This document shows positions 32,274 through 37,084 of a DNA stretch of 37,084 bases, piece by piece. The stretch lies in NCBI GenBank assembly GCA_014384505.1, contig JACNFT010000040.1:1-37084 (forward strand). The letters are read 5' to 3'. The stretch's first letter is position 1. Each line of letters opens with the position of its first letter. A model generated the notes under the pieces. That model made no database searches and had not been told where the DNA came from. It worked only from the letters and a program-made list of their open reading frames with translations. A program made the position numbers and the translations under genes. Source of the DNA: Cryomorphaceae bacterium (GTDB lineage: Bacteria; Bacteroidota; Bacteroidia; Flavobacteriales; BACL11).

Positions 32274-32463
32274 TGTTAATTTCTTTAAGTAAATTCTCTG
32301 TTTTTTCTACCTGATCTTCCTGTACATACAGCTCAACTAAACCAAACATTAAATAAGAAGAATCTTGTTTATTAAGTAGTACAACCTTAATGTTATTTTC
32401 TTCTAGCATTTGTTTTACAATTGCAGCTTTATTTGGGTTATCAGTACTAAGAACTTTTATCAT
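32257..32463 (-). CDS. DUF2007 domain protein
   Basis: 68-residue protein of the putative signal-transducing DUF2007 family, a small ferredoxin-like fold: IKVLSTDNPNKAAIVKQMLE, ENNIKVVLLNK, then ELYVQEDQVEKTENLLKEIN. Function not established. It is embedded between ftsH and cdsA with 17-nt overlaps at both ends, so translation is probably coupled to both. Confidence 0.8.
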   Translation of the reverse strand: MIKVLSTDNPNKAAIVKQMLEENNIKVVLLNKQDSSYLMFGLVELYVQEDQVEKTENLLKEINNERNT

Positions 32464-34522
32464 TTACACTTTCTTCAGTTGCTTTAGTTTCCTTCTCCTT
32501 TGCTGCTTTAGCTTTCTTCTCTTCTGCTTTTACTTTTTTTGCTGCTTTTGCTAATTTGTCAGATTCAGTTTTTTCTTCATCCATCTTAATAAGTTGCTCT
32601 TCTTCATAGGACTTCCATTTTCTAGCTCCAAATATAGTTTCTAAATCAGCTTTAAAGATCACTTCCTTTTCTAATAATTCAGCACCAAGTTTTTCAACTT
32701 TATCTTTATTGCTAGTTAGTACTTCTTTAGCTCTAGTATATTCCTCTTCTAATATTCTACTTACTTCTTTGTCAATTAGCTGAGCTCTTTCTTCAGAATA
32801 TGGTTTAGTAAAACCAGATTGTTGCCCTGAAGAATCGTAATAAGAGATATTTCCTATTTCCTTGCTTAAGCCATACATGCTTACCATAGCGTAAGCCATT
32901 TTTGTTACTTTTTCAAGGTCAGATAAAGCACCAGTTGAAATTCTACCAAAGAAAACTTCCTCAGCAGCTCTCCCTCCCATAGCAGCACAAATTTCATCAA
33001 GCATTTGTTCGGTAGTTGTTAATTGTCTTTCTTCTGGCAAGTACCAGGCAGCTCCTAATGATTTTCCTCTAGGAACAATAGTTACTTTTACTAGGGGAGA
33101 AGCGTACTCTAACATCCAACTTACTGTTGCATGTCCTGCCTCATGATAAGCAATTGTTTTCTTTTCTCCAGGAGAAATAATTTTTGACTTTTTCTCTAAG
33201 CCACCTATAATTCTATCAACAGCATCAATAAAATCTTGTTTATCAACTTCATTTTTTGATTTTCTGGCAGCAATAAGAGCAGCCTCATTACAGACATTGG
33301 CAATATCAGCTCCTGAGAAACCTGGAGTTTGTCTGGACAAGAAATTAACATCCATACTTTCAGCCAATTTGATTGGTTTTAAATGTACTTCAAATATAGC
33401 TTTACGCTCTAGTAAATCCGGTAAATCAACAAATATTTGTCTGTCAAATCTTCCTGCTCTGGTCAAAGCTTTGTCTAAAACATCAGCTCTGTTAGTAGCA
33501 CCCATTACAATTACTCCTGAATTTGTACCAAAACCATCCATTTCAGTTAATAACTGATTTAGAGTATTTTCTCTTTCATCATTACTTCCTGTCATTGCAT
33601 TTTTCCCTCTTGCACGACCAATAGCATCTATTTCATCAATAAAGATAATAGATGGAGCTTTTTCCTTTGCTTGTTTAAATAAATCACGCACACGGCTAGC
33701 ACCAACCCCAACAAACATTTCTACAAAATCAGAACCTGATAAAGAGAAGAAAGGTACTTTTGCCTCACCAGCAACTGCTTTGGCAAGCAATGTTTTTCCT
33801 GTACCAGGAGGACCGATAAGCATAGCACCTCTAGGAATTTTACCCCCTAATTTGGTGTATTTTTCTGGAGATTTCAGGAAGTCAACTATTTCAGTAATTT
33901 CTTCTTTAGCACCTTCTAACCCTGCAACATCATCAAAAGTTATTTTTATATCTTCTTTGGCTACTAATTTACCTTGAGTTTTTCCGATATTAAATATTTG
34001 TCCACCAGCACCACCAGCGCCACCACCCATTTTTTTCATAATGAATAACCAAATAAAAACAAAGAAAGCTAAAGGTAAAATCCAACCTAAAATATCACCA
34101 AATATATCTTTTTGTGTTTCATAGAGTGGGGATATCTTATCCTCATTATCAAATGCTATTTGGGCATCTTTTAAATCATTACTAAAGGTTTCTACCGAAC
34201 CGATTTCAAAGTAAAAATGAGGACCTAAATTTGGTGCATCACCAAAAGCTTTCTTTCCTACTTTCTTAAACTGTTCTTCTGATAAAAATTCTTTTTTAAT
34301 ATATATGTAGGCCTTGTCTTTATTTACAATCACTACTTTGTCAACCTTACCGTCTTGTAACATTGTTAGGTTGAATTCCTGCCAATTAGTAGGTTTTGTT
34401 ACTTCAGTACCTATAAATTGTAAGCCAATAAAAAACACAAATATGATTGCGTACAACCAGTAGATTTTGAATTTAAAACCTTTTAACCCCTCTGGTAAAC
34501 CTGATTTCTTTTTTTTATCCAT
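32447..34522 (-). CDS. ftsH: ATP-dependent zinc metalloprotease FtsH
   Basis: Inner-membrane AAA+ protease for quality control of membrane and some cytosolic proteins. 691 residues: TM1 ~19-37, a ~100-residue periplasmic domain, TM2 ~144-162, and a Gly-rich linker. The AAA domain has Walker A GPPGTGKT (237-244), Walker B IIFIDEIDAIG and SRH ATNRADVLDKALTRAGRFDR. Protease site HEAGH is at 460-464, with the third zinc ligand in GALSDLEKVT. The last ~40 residues are a Lys/Ala/Glu-rich, probably disordered tail. It follows rsfS by 12 nt. Confidence 0.98.
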   Translation of the reverse strand: MDKKKKSGLPEGLKGFKFKIYWLYAIIFVFFIGLQFIGTEVTKPTNWQEFNLTMLQDGKVDKVVIVNKDKAYIYIKKEFLSEEQFKKVGKKAFGDAPNLGPHFYFEIGSVETFSNDLKDAQIAFDNEDKISPLYETQKDIFGDILGWILPLAFFVFIWLFIMKKMGGGAGGAGGQIFNIGKTQGKLVAKEDIKITFDDVAGLEGAKEEITEIVDFLKSPEKYTKLGGKIPRGAMLIGPPGTGKTLLAKAVAGEAKVPFFSLSGSDFVEMFVGVGASRVRDLFKQAKEKAPSIIFIDEIDAIGRARGKNAMTGSNDERENTLNQLLTEMDGFGTNSGVIVMGATNRADVLDKALTRAGRFDRQIFVDLPDLLERKAIFEVHLKPIKLAESMDVNFLSRQTPGFSGADIANVCNEAALIAARKSKNEVDKQDFIDAVDRIIGGLEKKSKIISPGEKKTIAYHEAGHATVSWMLEYASPLVKVTIVPRGKSLGAAWYLPEERQLTTTEQMLDEICAAMGGRAAEEVFFGRISTGALSDLEKVTKMAYAMVSMYGLSKEIGNISYYDSSGQQSGFTKPYSEERAQLIDKEVSRILEEEYTRAKEVLTSNKDKVEKLGAELLEKEVIFKADLETIFGARKWKSYEEEQLIKMDEEKTESDKLAKAAKKVKAEEKKAKAAKEKETKATEESVNDKSS

Positions 34523-34534
34523 TTCTAAATTCTT

Positions 34535-34900
34535 TTATTCTTTGTAATTTTTGAATTCTGCATCACCCCAAAAGTCCTCAATATTATAAAAAGCTCTTGT
34601 TTTTTCTTGAAAAATGTGTACGATTATATCTGAGTAATCCATTAATATCCACTCTCCAACTCTATTTCCTTCAGTATGAAATGGCTTTTCGCCTAAGTCC
34701 TTTGAAATTGTTTTTTTAATACTTCCTTCAATTGCGTTTACATGAGTGCTTGAAGTACCTGTACAAATAACAAAATATTTACTTATTGCAGAGTCTAACT
34801 TTCTTAAATCCAAGGAAACAATTTCTAGTCCCTTTACATCTTTTATTGCGTCTATTATGTTTTCTAATAGAATATTTGTTTCATCAATTTTTTTAGCCAT
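34535..34900 (-). CDS. rsfS: Ribosomal silencing factor RsfS
   Basis: Binds uL14 on the large subunit and prevents subunit joining under starvation. At 121 residues it fits the family (DUF143/Iojap). Visible: IIDAIKDVKGLEIVSLDLRK, DSAISKYFVICTGTSSTHVN, GEWILMDYSDIIVHIFQEKT and FYNIEDFWGDAEF. It is first in the train rsfS-ftsH-DUF2007-cdsA-psd. A one-mismatch promoter box TATTTTCG (34924-34931, minus) lies upstream. Confidence 0.95.
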   Translation of the reverse strand: MAKKIDETNILLENIIDAIKDVKGLEIVSLDLRKLDSAISKYFVICTGTSSTHVNAIEGSIKKTISKDLGEKPFHTEGNRVGEWILMDYSDIIVHIFQEKTRAFYNIEDFWGDAEFKNYKE

Positions 34901-34909
34901 ATTTATTTT

Positions 34910-34917
34910 TAGATTTG
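34910..34917 (+). promoter_or_regulatory. Putative -7 box (TAGATTTG) for birA
   Basis: TAGATTTG matches TAnnTTTG fully in the 70-nt rsfS/birA divergent gap and would give a leader of about 45-50 nt. No good -33 TTTG at the expected distance. Confidence 0.45.
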
Positions 34918-34970
34918 CGTCTGCGAAAATACATTATTTAAACCAATAATTTCTAAAAAATTAGGCTGCT

Positions 34971-35699
34971 TTGTTTACTATAAATCACATAAAATTAGAA
35001 ACCATAGATTCAACAAACGATTACACGTTAAGTTTGAAAGATTCACTAGTTTTTAAAGAAGGATTAGTAGTTACTGCCAATTTTCAAAGTGGTGGAAATG
35101 GGCAAAGAGGAAAAGCTTGGGAAAGCAATGCAAACGAAAATCTATTGCTATCAGTTGTTATTGAACCTAAATTAAAACTTGATGAGCAATCCTTAATTAG
35201 CAAAATAGCTGCTTTGTCAGTGTGCGATTTGCTTAAAAGTTTAGGTATTGAGGCTTTAATAAAATGGCCAAATGATATTTTGGTAAACAAGCAAAAAATT
35301 GCTGGCATATTGATGCAAAATAAATTACAAGGAAATTACATTACTCATTCAGTAATTGGGCTAGGTTTTAATGTAAATCAGCTTGTATTTAAGCACTATT
35401 TACCCAAGGCTACTTCCTTAAGGTTGCAGCTAAATAAAGAATATGAGGTTTTAGAAATACAAGAGCAATTCTTAAGTTTTCTGTCCACACGATTGATTCG
35501 CTTAAAAAAGGGTGAAAATCAGACAAATGAATATCTGAAAGCCTTATTTCTAAAAGATACACCAGCAGCTTTTGAAAGTGATAATAAGCAGTTTATGGGA
35601 ATAATAAAAGGAGTAAGTGAAAGTGGAAAATTACTTATTCAGCTTGAAGACGATAGCATTACTGCATTTGAGAATCAGCAAGTAAAATATTTATTTTAG
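34971..35699 (+). CDS. birA: Biotin--[acetyl-CoA-carboxylase] ligase
   Basis: Attaches biotin to the biotin carrier protein of acetyl-CoA carboxylase via biotinyl-AMP. It has 242 residues without an N-terminal DNA-binding domain, so it is a ligase only and not a repressor. Motifs: LETIDSTNDYTLSLKDS, the adenylate loop FQSGGNGQRGKAWESNANEN, IKWPNDILVNKQKIAGILMQ and SVIGLGFNVNQ. The start appears to be TTG at 34971: an in-frame TAG lies three codons upstream, and no ATG or GTG precedes the ETIDSTN motif. Confidence 0.94.
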   Translation: MFTINHIKLETIDSTNDYTLSLKDSLVFKEGLVVTANFQSGGNGQRGKAWESNANENLLLSVVIEPKLKLDEQSLISKIAALSVCDLLKSLGIEALIKWPNDILVNKQKIAGILMQNKLQGNYITHSVIGLGFNVNQLVFKHYLPKATSLRLQLNKEYEVLEIQEQFLSFLSTRLIRLKKGENQTNEYLKALFLKDTPAAFESDNKQFMGIIKGVSESGKLLIQLEDDSITAFENQQVKYLF

Positions 35700-36085
35700 A
35701 ACTTTTCCATTTTACTTGATAGTACATCCAAAAACTGTGTTAATGGTTTTTCAACCATCATTTTCATCATCATATTTAGCTCAGCATTTATTTCTAAACG
35801 GGCTTGACATTGATTTCCTTTTTCAGTAATAAAACAATCCAAAGAAAAAGGCACTTGACTTCCTTTGGCTGTTAAGGAAATTTTTGAAAAGGGAGTTTTC
35901 TCTCCTAATTCTAAATTAAGGGCTGGCATTCCTTTCATTTTAAAAGAGCAAGTACTTGCCGTACTTTCAAAATCCTTTATAGAGGAAGGCATTATCTCTT
36001 TTAGGTTGTTAAGATCTCCAATTTTAATAAAGAAATCTTCAGCACTTCTATTTACGATTACTTCTGGTGATGTAAATGTTGCCAT
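35696..36085 (-). CDS. SRPBCC-like (START fold) small protein
   Basis: 129 residues, no catalytic motif recognised. The pattern (FTSPEVIVNRSAEDFFIKIG, DLNNLKEIMPSSIKDFESTA, a run of beta strands and the C-terminal amphipathic helix MMVEKPLTQFLDVLSSKME) fits the SRPBCC/polyketide-cyclase-like hydrophobic-pocket fold. From memory, flavobacteria keep such a gene directly behind pyrE, as here (4-nt gap). Ligand unknown. It meets birA convergently with a 4-nt overlap (TTAG). Confidence 0.8.
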   Translation of the reverse strand: MATFTSPEVIVNRSAEDFFIKIGDLNNLKEIMPSSIKDFESTASTCSFKMKGMPALNLELGEKTPFSKISLTAKGSQVPFSLDCFITEKGNQCQARLEINAELNMMMKMMVEKPLTQFLDVLSSKMEKF

Positions 36086-36089
36086 ATTT

Positions 36090-36731
36090 TTATTTTTTCC
36101 AAATTGATGGATTTTCTCTCCACTGTTTCAGGATAGCTAAATCTGATTCTTCAATATATTGTGATTCTATTGCTTGTGGTAATAAGGTGTTGTAGTCGCA
36201 TAAAGACACATACTCACAATCGGCAGTTTTAAAGTTTTCAGTTGCTGCATCAAAGCCGTAAGTAAAGATGGAAACTATCCCTTTTACTTGCATTCCTGCT
36301 TCTTTTAAAACGCTAGCAGCATCTAAGCTACTTTTCCCGCTACTAATTAAGTCCTCAACCAATACAACTGATTGCCCCTCTTCAAAATGCCCTTCAATTT
36401 GATTTTGTTTTCCGTGTTCTTTTGCTTTTGCTCTAACATAGATAAACGGTAGACCTAACTCTTCAGCAACTAAAGCTCCATGAGGGATTCCGGCTGTTGC
36501 TACCCCAGCAATTACATTGGCACCTTTATAATGATTTTTTACAATTGCTGCTAATCCTTGTCTTATGTAATTTCTTATTTCAGGATATGATAGCGTTTTT
36601 CGGTTATCACAGTAAATTGGAGAGTTCCAACCTGCTGCCCATACAAATGGGGTGTTGGGTTTTAAAATAATTGCGTTTATTTGCAATAAAGATTTAGCAA
36701 CTTGTTTAGCAATATCAATATCATATATCAT
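36090..36731 (-). CDS. pyrE: Orotate phosphoribosyltransferase
   Basis: Transfers ribose 5-phosphate from PRPP to orotate in de novo pyrimidine synthesis. At 213 residues it is normal. Motifs: PFVWAAGWNSPIYCDNRKTL for orotate, ANVIAGVATAGIPHGALVAE, YVRAKAKEHGKQNQIEGHFE (flexible catalytic loop), and the PRPP signature SVVLVEDLISSGKSSLDAA. Its ATG overlaps the divergent NUDIX ATG in the tetramer CATG, so its promoter must lie inside the NUDIX coding region. Confidence 0.97.
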   Translation of the reverse strand: MIYDIDIAKQVAKSLLQINAIILKPNTPFVWAAGWNSPIYCDNRKTLSYPEIRNYIRQGLAAIVKNHYKGANVIAGVATAGIPHGALVAEELGLPFIYVRAKAKEHGKQNQIEGHFEEGQSVVLVEDLISSGKSSLDAASVLKEAGMQVKGIVSIFTYGFDAATENFKTADCEYVSLCDYNTLLPQAIESQYIEESDLAILKQWRENPSIWKK

Positions 36732-37084
36732 GCCGCAAAAATATAAAGTTTACATTAATAATGAGCCAAAAATTATAACTGATAATTGGGAAATTTTCTG
36801 TGCTGATTATTCATTAATTGAAGCTGCAGGAGGATTGGTTTATAATGATGAATGTCAATTACTTATGATTTTCAGAAATAATAAATGGGATTTGCCAAAA
36901 GGGAAATTGGAACAGAATGAAAATATAAAAGAGTGTGCAATTCGTGAAGTCCAAGAAGAGTGTGGGATTTTAGGATTAAGTATTTTAAATACTTTACAAG
37001 ATACCTACCATACTTATGAAATAAATGGAAAAAAAATACTTAAACGCACTTATTGGTTTGCTATGCATACTGATTTTAAAGGAA
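36730..37084 (+). CDS. NUDIX hydrolase (partial, runs off the right edge)
   Basis: Reads open from the ATG at 36730 to the window end (118 codons visible), starting MPQKYKVYINNEPKIITDNW. AAGGLVYNDECQLLMIFRNN and KWDLPKGKLEQNENI lead into the NUDIX box G-x5-E-x7-REVQEECGI. The family hydrolyses nucleoside diphosphates linked to other moieties; the substrate is not predictable. A NUDIX gene divergent from pyrE is an arrangement I recall from flavobacteria. The start shares two bases with the pyrE start on the other strand. The C-terminus is outside the window. Confidence 0.92.
   Translation, partial: MPQKYKVYINNEPKIITDNWEIFCADYSLIEAAGGLVYNDECQLLMIFRNNKWDLPKGKLEQNENIKECAIREVQEECGILGLSILNTLQDTYHTYEINGKKILKRTYWFAMHTDFKG
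36736..36743 (-). promoter_or_regulatory. Putative -7 box (TATTTTTG) for pyrE, near-leaderless
   Basis: The minus strand reads TATTTTTG-CGGC-ATG, a full TAnnTTTG match ending 4 nt before the pyrE ATG. A TTTG lies at 36767-36770 with a 23-nt spacer, within the range I recall for these promoters. Both elements are inside the NUDIX reading frame. Confidence 0.5.

Overview
The window looks like a low-GC Bacteroidota chromosome segment, most likely from a marine-type member of the Flavobacteriales. The evidence is a fused lpxC-fabZ gene, type IX secretion components (PorT, PorX), a secreted protein with a T9SS sorting tail, a short primary sigma factor, several TAnnTTTG promoter boxes, and a tmRNA whose tag ends in NYALAA. 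The sorting-tail style (GRETK...QPLFYIYNDGT) hints at a lineage outside the classical Flavobacteriaceae, but that is inference. Almost everything is compact core genome. No transposase, phage, CRISPR array or rRNA was seen.

Layout, left to right. A partial tmRNA gene (minus) lies at the left edge, divergent from a saccharopine-dehydrogenase-like gene (plus). Minus-strand core genes follow: rpe, rpoD, pnp, rpsO, and the pair fbaA-accD. A plus-strand TrmH-type RNA methyltransferase converges on a small membrane/zinc-ribbon protein. Next is the minus operon aminotransferase-hldE kinase-ubiE-porT. At 12.6-14.6 kb is the only accessory-looking island (plus): a six-repeat secreted DUF6150/'Septknot'-type protein, a T9SS-sorted Asp-box protein, and a nine-unit 21-bp tandem repeat.

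From 24.9 kb back to 14.65 kb runs a long minus-strand gene train: HD phosphohydrolase, lpxD, lpxC-fabZ, lpxA, efp, serC, serA, DUF1015, yggS, ridA, meaB. It joins lipid A synthesis, EF-P, serine synthesis and PLP/imine housekeeping. Divergent from it is porX-tsaE-ald-DUF4258-like (plus), which converges on proline dehydrogenase. Then come an O-methyltransferase, a secreted Cys/Lys-rich repeat protein, and the train rsfS-ftsH-DUF2007-cdsA-psd (all minus). birA (plus) converges on an SRPBCC protein and pyrE (minus). A NUDIX gene runs off the right edge, and its start codon overlaps that of pyrE.

Most worth a second look: the serC-serA-DUF1015 cluster without serB, the 21-bp repeat array, the knot-type repeat protein, near-leaderless promoters directly before lpxD and pyrE, the pyrE/NUDIX start-codon overlap, and four of five convergent gene pairs that end in the same 4-bp stop overlap. 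I found no clearly new multi-gene defence or mobile system.
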